Assembly (NCBI GenBank): GCA_002340325.1
Contig: DDLV01000116.1
Coordinates: 1 to 64,000, forward strand
Origin: Glaciecola sp. UBA2563
GTDB taxonomy: Bacteria > Pseudomonadota > Gammaproteobacteria > Enterobacterales > Alteromonadaceae
Direction of reading: 5' to 3'
Length of the DNA stretch: 64,000 bases
Part shown: one piece after another, positions 44,538-54,104 of the stretch
How positions within the stretch are numbered: the first letter of the stretch is position 1
Layout of the letters: the number at the start of each line of letters is the position of its first letter
The notes under the pieces: generated by a model
Databases searched by the model: none
What the model was told of the DNA's origin: nothing
The model's input: the letters and a program-made list of their open reading frames with translations, nothing else
Translations under genes and position numbers: made by a program

Positions 44538-45113
44538 TTAAGGCACTAAAATGGCTTTTTCCACAAACAACCACAGTTGATTTAATAATTCAGTCGCATC
44601 AGGTCTCTCTGGCGCAAGTAACGCTTGTTCAATTGTCATTGACAGTCCGCCCATTAGCATTGCGACCATGATTGAAGGTGACAAGTCAGGATTTACCACG
44701 CCTTCTTTTTGTCCCTGAGAAAGGTTTCGAGCACCAAGTTCAAGCAGCGCATCCATGTGTGATTTTTCTATGTCCTGAACTTCAGGCTCACGCGCAAGTC
44801 GGCCGACAATAAGCGGTGACAATGAATTTGCGTAGTAGTAGTCAATCAATGCGGCCGTCCGCATTTTTTCGCGTTCATGCCAATCGAGCGAGAGTGATAT
44901 TTTATCGCCAAGCGCGATGTTTCTTATTGGGACGTAAAACCTATCAACAACAGCGGCAATCAACCCCGTTTTCGAACCAAAATGATGGTACGCCAAGCCA
45001 ATCGACACGCCAGCGAGTTTCGCAACCGCACTCATTTCCAACACGCCATCATTAGCGATAAGCTCTTTTTCCGCAGCATCAATAAGTTTGTTTGACGTCT
45101 CAACTTTCTTCAT
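44538..45113 (-). CDS. TetR-family transcriptional regulator
   Basis: A 191-residue regulator with an N-terminal HTH (KLIDAAEKELIANDGVLEMSAVAKLAGVSIGLAYHHFGSKTGLIAAVVD, about 8-56) and a ligand-binding C-terminal domain. It is first in a likely two-gene operon with the PhyH oxygenase, and a perfect 14-bp palindrome lies 29 bases upstream of its start, consistent with autorepression. The inducer is unknown. Confidence 0.92.
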   Translation of the reverse strand: MKKVETSNKLIDAAEKELIANDGVLEMSAVAKLAGVSIGLAYHHFGSKTGLIAAVVDRFYVPIRNIALGDKISLSLDWHEREKMRTAALIDYYYANSLSPLIVGRLAREPEVQDIEKSHMDALLELGARNLSQGQKEGVVNPDLSPSIMVAMLMGGLSMTIEQALLAPERPDATELLNQLWLFVEKAILVP

Positions 45114-45141
45114 TTGCCAGTAGTACCAATAGATATAATTA

Positions 45142-45155
45142 AATTGAATTCAATT
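45142..45155. promoter_or_regulatory. TetR operator candidate
   Basis: AATTGAATTCAATT is a perfect 14-bp palindrome followed by a further half site (CAATTCAATATT), about 29 bases upstream of the tetR ATG. It is a good candidate for autoregulation of the TetR-PhyH operon, although AT-rich palindromes occur by chance. Confidence 0.55.
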
Positions 45156-45262
45156 CAATATTATCGAAGCAAGCTATGAAGTCAAGGATTCTTTATTTTT
45201 TATGCAGGGCTTAAAGATGAATCTATACTTATACTTGAAAGACATCCTTTTCAGGTAAACCG

Positions 45263-47155
45263 TTGAACTACAGAGTAATAGTAAATTTAGTCATAGCGAC
45301 CTTCATCTTTAGCTTTATCATAAAGCAAACTACTGCAGTTCAAGAATTCAAATCTGAAACACAAATGCTCGAATTTGTAGAATCTCTGGAAAACGATGAG
45401 GCACTATCAGAGTTCGAAAAGATTGATATATTCAAACCCATTATCGAGCAAGCAAACACACTTCAGTGGGATTCAGCTTATTTAGTAGCTGCGACTATCC
45501 AAATGCAGTTGCTGACATCTAGTGACAATATTCAAGATGCCATCAAACTTTTTGATGCCACTGAAACTATCGCGTCACAATCTCAAAATCCAGTATTAGC
45601 GCTGAAAAGAAAAGTCATTGCACTTGAAACCTGGGATGCTAGAGCGACGGTTGGCGACATCGAAGTTTTGATAGAAGAAATAGTGTCAGATGCCATGGCA
45701 ATTAATGATCTGAACACGCGGGGAAAATCGTTGCTTGCTGTTGGTGTTTACCGCTATCTAAGTGGCGATTATGTTAACGCAATTGAGATGTACGATAGTG
45801 CATTTGTTGCTTTTGAGGCTGCAGATAATAAGAAACAAAAGGCGTATGTACTGACTTCTCTTGGAAACGTATCAACGGACAAGGGAGATCCACAAAGCGC
45901 GTTGACATATTTCACCAAAGCTCGAAAAATTGCCATTGAAACGGGTGACAGATTCCTTGAATCGATGCTTGAATTTAATATGGGAATGGCAGAAAAAGAA
46001 CTGGGCAACTTGAAAGAAGCTCGTGAATATATGGCTTCCGCCCTGTTAATGAGTGATGAATTGAGGGATGAGGTGGGCGTTTTATATGCGCAGCTTGGCA
46101 TCGCCTTTCTTGATGTCGACAATAACCAGTGGGCAAGTGCGCTTGAGTTGTTTCAAAAGGCCTTACCAGGCGTGGTTGCCAGTGGCAGTGAACGGCTGCA
46201 TCTTGACACTCTATTAGGTATTGCCAAAAGTCAAACACAACTTGATTTAATCGAACAGGCAAATGACAACCTGATTAAAAGCAAGGAACTGGTAGACAAT
46301 CTTAAAAGTGATGTAGCACACATTAATTATCTAAAAGTCGCAACATCATTGAATCATTATATCGGAAACCATGAGTTAGCGTATAACTTGTTGAAAGAGC
46401 AGCGCGATCTGGAAGAAAAATTCTTCGAAGAGGAACAACAAAAGCAACTGCAAAAATATCAGGTTGAATTTGATACTGTCTTAAAAGAAAAAGAGAACGC
46501 TGCATTAGTTGCTGAAAACCAATCACAACAGAAACGGCTTGAAGAGCAAGAAAAGATAAAAGAACTCAACCGAAAAATTATCATTCTATCTTTATTACTT
46601 GTCGTGGGACTTATTATCTTCCTCGTTGTCCAAAACAAAAATCGAGTCCACTTTAAAAATATGGCGTTACGGGATTTTTTGACGGGCGCCCCTAATCGCA
46701 GAGCAATACTGGACTATGCTAACTTGAGATATGAAGAGGCAAAACAGACCGATATGCCGCTTGCTTTTGTGCTTATTGACATTGATGAGTTCAAAATTGT
46801 AAATGATCGTTTTGGCCACAACATAGGTGACGAGGTGCTCAAAACGTTTGCTAATGCGCTTAAATCAGTAATCAGACAGCAAGACAGATTCGGACGATAT
46901 GGAGGTGAAGAATGGCTATTGATACTGACTGATACCAAAGAGCCTTACATTGAGGTTATCTTCGAACGATTAAAAACAAAGGTAACAGAATCTGACATTG
47001 TCGGCGTCCCCAAGAACTGCGTGATCACCTTTTCAATGGGCGTAAGCTTTTATGACAATCATTTAGATAATTCTATCGAGGATAGTATTTGCAGAGCAGA
47101 TAAGAATCTTTATAAAGCAAAGGCATCTGGGAGAAACTGTTTTATAGTGTCCTGA
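45263..47155 (+). CDS. TPR-containing diguanylate cyclase (GGDEF)
   Basis: A 630-residue sensor enzyme. A signal peptide starting at a TTG codon (about 1-25) leads into a periplasmic TPR region (about 30-400), a coiled coil (about 390-440), one membrane helix (about 440-465, IIILSLLLVVGLIIFLVV) and a GGDEF domain (about 470-628). The signature is GGEEW in place of GGDEF, with the RxxD inhibitory site (RQQD) five residues before it. The domain lies on the cytoplasmic side and should make c-di-GMP in response to a periplasmic cue, if the Trp variant is active. Confidence 0.9.
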   Translation: MNYRVIVNLVIATFIFSFIIKQTTAVQEFKSETQMLEFVESLENDEALSEFEKIDIFKPIIEQANTLQWDSAYLVAATIQMQLLTSSDNIQDAIKLFDATETIASQSQNPVLALKRKVIALETWDARATVGDIEVLIEEIVSDAMAINDLNTRGKSLLAVGVYRYLSGDYVNAIEMYDSAFVAFEAADNKKQKAYVLTSLGNVSTDKGDPQSALTYFTKARKIAIETGDRFLESMLEFNMGMAEKELGNLKEAREYMASALLMSDELRDEVGVLYAQLGIAFLDVDNNQWASALELFQKALPGVVASGSERLHLDTLLGIAKSQTQLDLIEQANDNLIKSKELVDNLKSDVAHINYLKVATSLNHYIGNHELAYNLLKEQRDLEEKFFEEEQQKQLQKYQVEFDTVLKEKENAALVAENQSQQKRLEEQEKIKELNRKIIILSLLLVVGLIIFLVVQNKNRVHFKNMALRDFLTGAPNRRAILDYANLRYEEAKQTDMPLAFVLIDIDEFKIVNDRFGHNIGDEVLKTFANALKSVIRQQDRFGRYGGEEWLLILTDTKEPYIEVIFERLKTKVTESDIVGVPKNCVITFSMGVSFYDNHLDNSIEDSICRADKNLYKAKASGRNCFIVS

Positions 47156-47301
47156 ATCAACAAAGTACTACTTATTTTTATTTTGGTGTAAGAAACGGAT
47201 GGTATTACAGGTCAATGCTGATAACGCCACAGCAACTTCTCAAACAACACAAGATGGAAGAACAACAAAGTAACGCTTGAAAAAAGCGATAAGGATAAAG
47301 A

Positions 47302-47817
47302 ATGAAAACGGGGAAATCGTCTTTAAAAGATCTAGCAAAAAAATGGGGGGTGTTAGCAATAGGTGTTTCGTTAACCATTTTTTCAGCGATCATCTCTAAC
47401 TATTCCATAGAAAAAAACAACGACGCAATCAACGATTTTGAATATAAAGCAGATAGAGCAGGTCAGTTGATCGCTGAAATTTGGCAAAACAGCCGTTCAC
47501 TTGAATCGCGAAAAGATAACGCGATTACGCTCAATGTTATTTCCCCTGAGCATCCAAATACAATCTTGTATACGCAGGAAACGCTTCGTCTCCTCGGGCA
47601 TGAAAGTGGCGAGCAAGATACTTTTGTTGCGCTAAATGAAGCGTTTGACAGTTACAAAGAATCGATTGGTGAACAGGTAAACGATAAATATTTTGAGCAG
47701 CAATCATATTTATCACTGGTGAAGGAAACCAAGGGAGATAATGATGTCTTGTTAAACTTAGCGTTATGTCTGCAATTCCTCGGCATTATTTTTGTGCTAT
47801 CAAAAGGCTATTACTGA
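47302..47817 (+). CDS. Membrane protein of unknown function with two terminal helices
   Basis: A 171-residue protein with one helix near the N-terminus (about 14-32), a long soluble region rich in charge (about 35-150), and a second helix at the C-terminus (LLNLALCLQFLGIIFVLSKGYY). The topology suggests a periplasmic or cytoplasmic loop held at both ends. AAGGATAAAGA precedes the ATG. I recognise no family. It lies between a GGDEF protein and a convergent MshQ-like gene. Confidence 0.6.
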   Translation: MKTGKSSLKDLAKKWGVLAIGVSLTIFSAIISNYSIEKNNDAINDFEYKADRAGQLIAEIWQNSRSLESRKDNAITLNVISPEHPNTILYTQETLRLLGHESGEQDTFVALNEAFDSYKESIGEQVNDKYFEQQSYLSLVKETKGDNDVLLNLALCLQFLGIIFVLSKGYY

Positions 47818-47835
47818 GGTTTTAAGCACGCACTG

Positions 47836-50800
47836 TTATTCTTCAAACACCTCTCGCCAATGGAGCGTTCTGTCGTCTCCCCTGTAAACACCAAATGTGA
47901 TGATAGAGGATGGATCGTCATTGTAGACGCCATTGCCATCCCAATCATATTCAAGCCAAGGTGATGTGTCGTAGGTTACGCCTATTTCACCTCTGTTTCC
48001 TTGTCCAGGTGCTTGTACTTGAATGTCGAAGCTCAACCCTTGATTAACTCGGGTTGTACTTCCGATTACCGCAGATAATGCAGGGTCAAGGCTGATATTA
48101 AGGAGAGTGAAGTTACTCGGCTCTATCAAGCTGCAATCATCTGTGTTGGCGGTGACGAATGTACTGCCATCATAAAATTCAATTTTTACCGGTTGAGTAA
48201 GGTTTTCAGTTTCGGGACCAAAACTATTTTCTAATCGTTTTCGACCGAATTTCACCTCAATACCTGTAGGTGTTGCATTTGCAGTGCTTGATGCTGTAAT
48301 GCCATCACTATCTTCGATATTATTTAAAACAAGCGTTTTACTAGACGTAAACGGAGCAACCCTAGCATTTGCACTGCGCTCGTAATAAAAATTATCATCG
48401 CTGGATAGCTGATAATGAAGTATTCCTCTAGGTAATGGTGATATTGTTGGCAGTGCAGTTAAATCGTTTTGACTAAGCGTTCCACTTGATATACTTGACA
48501 CCACCGGAAGGGCAAGGGCATTGGCGCCTAGCGCCACATTGTCAGTTGTTGGCGCCACCATTGAAACATTATTAGCCATGAGCTTCATAAAGTCATTTAC
48601 ACTACCATCAGCGTCTTCAAAATAGTTTCTAGTAATACTACCTTGTTGATTAAAAGCAGTTATCTGTAAAACGGGATTCGTTAGGTATCGAATGGCGCCA
48701 ATACTATTATCGCTCTCATTTCGTTGGCCGCTATAGGTCTCAAAATTAGACATCCCATTACAGCGAGAAGTAAAGACACCTTGTTCAACAACGGTTTGTT
48801 CAAAATGATGAGGCGTGAATCGTCCAATGTTAAGAGCATTTGAATTCACAATAATACCGCTGTTGCCATAATTTGCATCGCGTACTTGTGCATTGAGCAG
48901 CCCCACTTCTGAATAGTTTGCGTTTGTATAGGTTGATACGCCTGACAAGAACGCTGCAAGTGAGATGTTCTGAAAAGACGGGGTCACACTGCTTGTTATG
49001 GTTGTGCCACCATTCACGGTCAATACGCCGTCAACGCTATCACGAAGCGTAGGACCTGTTCGCTCAAGTCTCATTTGAAGCTGACCGGGAGAGTAGTTTG
49101 GCGTTACTACATCGGCTGCATTGTAGGCCGTGGTAATAAACTCAAAACTTTCACCTGCCTTATGCGTCGTTAACGTCGTTGATGAAGCGCCATCTAGGGG
49201 TTGAGCGCTGGCTAATGCTCGAATTTCAAGCCTCGCAGGACTTACCCAAAAGTTACTGCTAGTACCAGCGATATTGATATCTCCACTGGTAAAACTCGCA
49301 TGTAGTCTGATTTGTCCGGCATCTTGATAGACTGCTTGCGGCAGGGCTGCAATACTTTGTGCATCGAAATTTAGCGTAACATCAGTGGTTGTTGGATGTT
49401 TGCCTACGATGTCGTTATTTACTTCAAACGCAAGTCCAGAATTACCTCCAGGTTGAATGTTTTCCTGCGATAAGGCGACAATTTGGTTGCCATTTAACAG
49501 CCCTTGGCATACGCCATTGGTGTTTTCAACTGCCTGAATGCGAATTGGAAATGATGTCCCTGCGACTTGATTAGAGATAGTCTGATCGGAGCCAGAGTTA
49601 CCATCGAGGAAGCGAAAGCCAGCGTCAACAAAATTCATACTGCAGTTTTCAACACTGCCGTTGAGACAACGCGTGCTTTCAAGCGCTGCGACTGAAGCGT
49701 TTGCAATAGACAGCGTCACGTTTTCAGGCTGCGTGTAGGGAATATTAACTGTAGTAGTACCAACAAATGAAACTGGTACAGACACATTGTTTGTGCCTGT
49801 TGCCTGTACATCCAAGCTCACATTTGCATTACTCTCGATGCAAGTGCCGTTGTAAATCGTTGCGCACGCTTTGATGGTGACTGTTTCTGCATCACATGTT
49901 AAGCCTTCACCATCGTGAATGATTTGATAGTGATTAACTGCAGCTATGGGAGCATTGCATGTCATATCAGAGAACGAGCCGTCTAGGACGATGATGCCGG
50001 CATTTTCAGCGACATGACTTGATTCCGTATCATTATCCATGTCTTCAACAACACTTAAACCTACATTATTCGATGTTAATGAGCAGCGTTTTAACCAACC
50101 CCCGTTATTACCGAATCTACTATTTTGACTAGCAATTACAATAGGTAAATCACTCCCGTAACTTCCATTAAAATTCACACCGAAACAACCATCACTAGAT
50201 CCCCGAACAAATTGATTCGAAAAGATAGTCTCAAAATTGATTCCTGCTGTGAGGTCACCAGATATACCAGGTGTGACAGCCATATAGCCAATGGTTTCAT
50301 TATTCCCAAGTATTGCTCCTCTCGTTTCTACTCTCTCTATCGCCATCTGGAATGAGTTATTAGTAACATTTTGTATTGTTGTTGCGAGGAACGGATTAGA
50401 AATTGGAAACGGCTCGGATTCGTTGTTCATAGTTTGCAAGGCTGAAATCAAAGCGGGTGGTTGCGAGAATCCAACGTCAGCAATATTTACTGTGTCCCAT
50501 TGAGCACCGGATATAAAAGTACCTTGATGTGAGGTTGTATCGATAGAACTCACGCGCATTTTACCACCAGATGGAAGCGCATAATCACCTTCAGTGATAG
50601 CGATAAAGTCAACAACCTGCGAGACATTGCCGTCTGGCGGGTTAGGGTTAGCCGATTCGGGCGATTCTACTTGGGCAATTTCAAACCCACTTGTTGTTAC
50701 GTTTCTAATGCGTAGTGCAAGACGATCATTGTTATCTGCTGTCGTGGGGATGCTAAATATTCTGGGAACAGTTGAAAATGGTTCAGTAAAGCATACTTGT

Positions 50801-51606
50801 GAAAACTGTGGGAAATACGAAGTATTGTTTAGGGTAACGCGTCCAGCGACGACTTCATTGGGACCGCAATTTCGTGTGCTTCCATCGTAATTCAGTCCCA
50901 CATTTTGATTATCATAGATTTGTTCGACATCGGTAAGAGTGATGGCCTCATCGAAAATCAGCAGCTCATCAATTAATCCTTCAAAGGCTTGGCCTAGATC
51001 AAACCCACCACCTACCGAATCCTGCTCCTGACCTAAAATAAAACTCTCAACATTAAGCGTGCTCGTACTCGCGTTAGCACAGCCTTGTAGTGCCTTATCA
51101 ATGTACAAACAGTTTTGCGCGCCACTTCTTGTCCAGACGAGATGTTTCCATGTGTCACCAGCAATTGAACTATGACTTATGCTAGGTGGAGAGCCATCAT
51201 TCAAATGAGGGCCAAAATTAGTGTGGCTGGGAAACCACATTAATAATTCATTGTTATCACCATCCGCAGCGCCGGAAACGACTGCTTGATTACTTGTTTT
51301 TGGTGTTTTGACCCAAACAGAAATACTGAAATCATTTATGCTACCAACAACTGTATTGTCTAGAATGACATAGTCAGAAATACCGCTTGCGCTTAAATCA
51401 ACCGCATTACACACCTTGCCTTCAACGGGCTGGGTATTTATCGCTCGCCCATTTAAGCCATTAATACTATCAATGACTTCACCATCAACATTGTTGTACA
51501 CAACCTCGTCAAATTGATAGCTTATCTGCGGCGTTGCCGCCGCTGCAGTGTTTGTTAAAAATGCTAATAGGATTAAGCTACATGCAAACGATTTGGCTAA
51601 TGTCAT
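47836..51606 (-). CDS. MshQ-like giant secreted protein with LamG-type and lectin-like domains (DUF6701)
   Basis: A 1256-residue secreted protein with a signal peptide (about 1-23). Residues about 25-230 look like a concanavalin/LamG domain (NDFSISVWVKTP, DTWKHLVWTRSG, EGLIDELLIFDEAITLTDVEQIYD). Residues about 245-460 contain two copies of an H-type-lectin-like beta region. The C-terminal half (about 640-1256) matches DUF6701 of MSHA biogenesis protein MshQ (ARLEIRALA, FTPHHFEQTVVEQGVF, RFGRKRLENSFGPE-like and the WLEYDWDGNGVYNDDPSS end). None of the other msh pilus genes is next to it, so it may be a stand-alone adhesin or a distant pilus component. Confidence 0.8.
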   Translation of the reverse strand: MTLAKSFACSLILLAFLTNTAAAATPQISYQFDEVVYNNVDGEVIDSINGLNGRAINTQPVEGKVCNAVDLSASGISDYVILDNTVVGSINDFSISVWVKTPKTSNQAVVSGAADGDNNELLMWFPSHTNFGPHLNDGSPPSISHSSIAGDTWKHLVWTRSGAQNCLYIDKALQGCANASTSTLNVESFILGQEQDSVGGGFDLGQAFEGLIDELLIFDEAITLTDVEQIYDNQNVGLNYDGSTRNCGPNEVVAGRVTLNNTSYFPQFSQVCFTEPFSTVPRIFSIPTTADNNDRLALRIRNVTTSGFEIAQVESPESANPNPPDGNVSQVVDFIAITEGDYALPSGGKMRVSSIDTTSHQGTFISGAQWDTVNIADVGFSQPPALISALQTMNNESEPFPISNPFLATTIQNVTNNSFQMAIERVETRGAILGNNETIGYMAVTPGISGDLTAGINFETIFSNQFVRGSSDGCFGVNFNGSYGSDLPIVIASQNSRFGNNGGWLKRCSLTSNNVGLSVVEDMDNDTESSHVAENAGIIVLDGSFSDMTCNAPIAAVNHYQIIHDGEGLTCDAETVTIKACATIYNGTCIESNANVSLDVQATGTNNVSVPVSFVGTTTVNIPYTQPENVTLSIANASVAALESTRCLNGSVENCSMNFVDAGFRFLDGNSGSDQTISNQVAGTSFPIRIQAVENTNGVCQGLLNGNQIVALSQENIQPGGNSGLAFEVNNDIVGKHPTTTDVTLNFDAQSIAALPQAVYQDAGQIRLHASFTSGDINIAGTSSNFWVSPARLEIRALASAQPLDGASSTTLTTHKAGESFEFITTAYNAADVVTPNYSPGQLQMRLERTGPTLRDSVDGVLTVNGGTTITSSVTPSFQNISLAAFLSGVSTYTNANYSEVGLLNAQVRDANYGNSGIIVNSNALNIGRFTPHHFEQTVVEQGVFTSRCNGMSNFETYSGQRNESDNSIGAIRYLTNPVLQITAFNQQGSITRNYFEDADGSVNDFMKLMANNVSMVAPTTDNVALGANALALPVVSSISSGTLSQNDLTALPTISPLPRGILHYQLSSDDNFYYERSANARVAPFTSSKTLVLNNIEDSDGITASSTANATPTGIEVKFGRKRLENSFGPETENLTQPVKIEFYDGSTFVTANTDDCSLIEPSNFTLLNISLDPALSAVIGSTTRVNQGLSFDIQVQAPGQGNRGEIGVTYDTSPWLEYDWDGNGVYNDDPSSIITFGVYRGDDRTLHWREVFEE

Positions 51607-51830
51607 CTCTAAACTCTATTCAACTAATATGGCTTTGTTTATCAACTAGAGAGCGTCTATTGCGTTTTATATCTGCGGTAAAGACGTTGTTACTCGCAAT
51701 TAACAGCAAATAAAATAATCGAAGCAGCAAAAAATATACCAGACAATGGAACACAGATAAGGAATTGCACTATGGTTTACATTGACAGTGAAGATGCTTG
51801 GAGGTTTTCAGGAATGAGCGACCGAATTCT

Positions 51831-52463
51831 ATGATATCAATATTGATCGTTGCTGCAGGCGCGTCGCGACGTATGGGGCGGCAAAAGCAACTTCTCAAGT
51901 GGAAAAACACAACACTAATAGGACATTCTATTGAACAAGCTATTGCGTCTAGCGCGGAGAATGTGCACGTAGTGCTAGGTTCAAATTATGCAACGATAGA
52001 AAACGCAATTAAGTCATACCCAATTAATATCTTAAGGTTCAATGAATGGGAAAAGGGTATGGGAAACACAATTGCCTACTCAATTAAAACATTGGTAAGC
52101 GGCACCATATTTGATGCGGCAGCGGGAAGCGCCAAAGATTGTGGACTAAAGAAAGGCATCTTGATTATGCTCGCAGACCAACCACAGGTTTCCACTGAAT
52201 ATTTAAATAAATTGATTAAAGCCTTTTATTCGCAGCCAAAAGGAATAGTCGCCACACATTATAATGATCAGGGAGATGGTGTTCCGGCGATTTTTGCTCA
52301 ACGGTATTTTAACCACCTTATTTCATTAAAACGGGATAAGGGGGCAAAACAAATCATTCGAAATAGTCGTCATGATGTTTTTTCGATGACACCAAAAAAA
52401 GCGTTCATCGACATTGATACATATGCAACTTACTTGTCTATGCATTCATTAATTGGGAAATAA
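51831..52463 (+). CDS. MocA-like molybdenum cofactor nucleotidyltransferase
   Basis: A 210-residue NTP transferase of the MobA/MocA type, from ATG 51831 (MISILIVAAGASRRMGRQKQLLKW: the nucleotide-binding LAAGxSxRMGxxKxL pattern); an upstream TTG (51798) adds an atypical extension. The metal-binding LADQPQVS motif is also present. MocA attaches CMP to molybdopterin for xanthine-dehydrogenase-family enzymes; the molybdenum hydroxylase genes 1.8 kb downstream support this role. Confidence 0.85.
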   Translation: MISILIVAAGASRRMGRQKQLLKWKNTTLIGHSIEQAIASSAENVHVVLGSNYATIENAIKSYPINILRFNEWEKGMGNTIAYSIKTLVSGTIFDAAAGSAKDCGLKKGILIMLADQPQVSTEYLNKLIKAFYSQPKGIVATHYNDQGDGVPAIFAQRYFNHLISLKRDKGAKQIIRNSRHDVFSMTPKKAFIDIDTYATYLSMHSLIGK

Positions 52464-52726
52464 AGGCATTGAACTACTCCTCCAAAAATGTCGCATTTTT
52501 TCGCAGTTATAAATTCAAGTAACCCACAAAAACACTTTGCATAAACGTTGCCTTTGTAAACTTAATAAAGCGTTTCTGTAAACACAATTTCATACCTGCG
52601 TTAATAGCTTATTAAATCATTGATGCTGCTCAAAAGTTGAACACTTTTTGATATTTATTGTTGTCATTTAAAGATAACGTGTCATCGAATCTTAGCGTTT
52701 TTTAGCAATTTCTTAAGGATGAACAC

Positions 52727-53020
52727 ATGAAAAAAAGTGTAGGTTTAATCGTATTTAGCATGGCGTTGGCGTTAGGTCAGAATGCATTAGCGGAAACCAA
52801 ATACAAAGGGACCGAAGACACGGTTACCACGCGAATATGTTTAGCTGCCGCTAAAAAAGGGTTTGATGCTGCAGAAAAGCTGTTTAAAGCTGAAAAACTT
52901 GCTCGCGCTTCAAGCATCAAAAGTATTCAATGCAACGGTATGAGCGTAGCTGAGTTTGCAAATACTTATTATCTAAAAGATACAGAAACCAAACTTGCAT
53001 TGAACTCATCTCAAAAATAG
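52727..53020 (+). CDS. DUF3718 family periplasmic protein
   Basis: A 97-residue secreted protein (signal peptide about 1-22, ALAE cut) of the DUF3718 family: TTRICLAAAKKGFDAAEKLF, SIKSIQCNGMSVAEFANTY, with two cysteines likely bonded to each other. The family is common in Alteromonadales, function unknown. A 263-base upstream region and its own promoter are likely. A weak hairpin, GAAGCGTCCGCAGGCGCTTC (53042-53061), follows the stop. Confidence 0.8.
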   Translation: MKKSVGLIVFSMALALGQNALAETKYKGTEDTVTTRICLAAAKKGFDAAEKLFKAEKLARASSIKSIQCNGMSVAEFANTYYLKDTETKLALNSSQK

Positions 53021-53212
53021 TTATTTTTGCCTTCTTGTCATGAAGCGTCCGCAGGCGCTTCTTGGTTACATTTCAAATCGATTGTGTATCGCATGTATTC
53101 AATCTGCCGTAATTGCATTTATTCAAAAGAAAAACCATCGTCTCAACGACTGTAGAGTCTGCTATCCTTTATCTATTGTTTTTCCTAAACTCAGATTTTA
53201 GTAAGGCAGCAA

Positions 53213-53509
53213 ATGATAAGAGTCTTCTACCGGTGGGAAGTAAAACCTGAAAATTTTAAGACCTTTAAAGATGTCTGGCGTACGACCACAATAAATATTC
53301 ATAACATGGTAGATGGCGCCCATGGCAGTGTTCTAATGGTCGACGCTGAACACAGGTCAACCGTAATCACCATGGCAAAATGGGACTCTATCGATGTTTG
53401 GAAAGAGTTTTGGGGTAATTCAAATCCCCAAGAAATGTACAAAATGAATCAATTAGCAAAGCGTGTATCGGTAGAGGTGTTTGAAGAAATTGAGGACCAA
53501 ACACAATAG
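53213..53509 (+). CDS. Antibiotic biosynthesis monooxygenase (ABM) family protein
   Basis: A 98-residue single-domain protein of the dimeric alpha/beta barrel ABM/EthD fold: MIRVFYRWEVKPENFKTFKDVWR at the start and AKWDSIDVWKEFWGN in the middle. TAAGGCAG lies upstream of the ATG. Such proteins include small quinol monooxygenases and heme-degrading enzymes; the sequence does not decide. Its position between MocA and the hydroxylase genes may be coincidental. Confidence 0.75.
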   Translation: MIRVFYRWEVKPENFKTFKDVWRTTTINIHNMVDGAHGSVLMVDAEHRSTVITMAKWDSIDVWKEFWGNSNPQEMYKMNQLAKRVSVEVFEEIEDQTQ

Positions 53510-53645
53510 ACGTTATATTTTAATCAATTCTTCCTCATTTACCGTATTTCTATTCGTTACGCATATCTGCCGTTCTTGATTTCTTATCCAAGTTGAATGC
53601 CTTTTTTCGTTAGCGTATTAAGTACGCTAAACCTGAGGAAAATAC

Positions 53646-54104
53646 ATGATCAGTTTCAAAATTAATGGCAATCTGATCGAGACAGATGCCGCTCCCGATA
53701 CACTGCTACTCGTCTACTTACGTGAGATTGAAGGCTTGACCGGCACAAAATATGGCTGTGGTGCCGCTATGTGTGGCGCATGTATGGTGCATCTTGATGG
53801 TCAGCCTATGTTCTCGTGCCAGCTGCGCATCGCGAACGTCCAAGGGCGAGATATCACCACTATCGAAGGTATGAGTGAAGCTGGCGATCACCCTCTTCAA
53901 AAAGCGTGGGTTGATGAACAAGTACCGCAATGTGGCTATTGCCAATCTGGTCAAATCATGCGCGCCGCAGCGCTACTAGCATCTAACCCATCGCCAAGCG
54001 AACAAGAAATCCGCAGTTGGATGAGCACAAACCTCTGTAGATGCAGTACCTACAATCGCATTGTGAAAGCGGTGCAGCGCGCTGCCAAGGAGATGTCATC
54101 ATGA
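53646..54104 (+). CDS. Molybdenum hydroxylase iron-sulfur subunit (IorA-like)
   Basis: A 152-residue protein with two [2Fe-2S] clusters: the plant-type one (GTKYGCGAAMCGACMVHLDGQPMFSC) and the CxxC...CxC one (PQCGYCQSGQIM and LCRCSTYNRI). It is the small subunit of an isoquinoline-1-oxidoreductase or aldehyde-oxidase-like enzyme and passes electrons from the molybdenum site. Its stop overlaps the start of the large subunit (ATGA), so the two are coupled. The oxidized substrate is unknown. Confidence 0.93.
   Translation: MISFKINGNLIETDAAPDTLLLVYLREIEGLTGTKYGCGAAMCGACMVHLDGQPMFSCQLRIANVQGRDITTIEGMSEAGDHPLQKAWVDEQVPQCGYCQSGQIMRAAALLASNPSPSEQEIRSWMSTNLCRCSTYNRIVKAVQRAAKEMSS

Noticed and set aside
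52484..52500. AAAAATG-TCG-CATTTTT hairpin after the MocA-like gene
   Set aside because: The stem is almost all A-T and weak; it could be a terminator but is not distinguishable from the AT-rich background.
53042..53061. GAAGCGTCCGCAGGCGCTTC hairpin as a terminator for the DUF3718 gene
   Set aside because: The stem includes a G-U pair and no clear T run follows; it is mentioned with the gene but not listed as a terminator.
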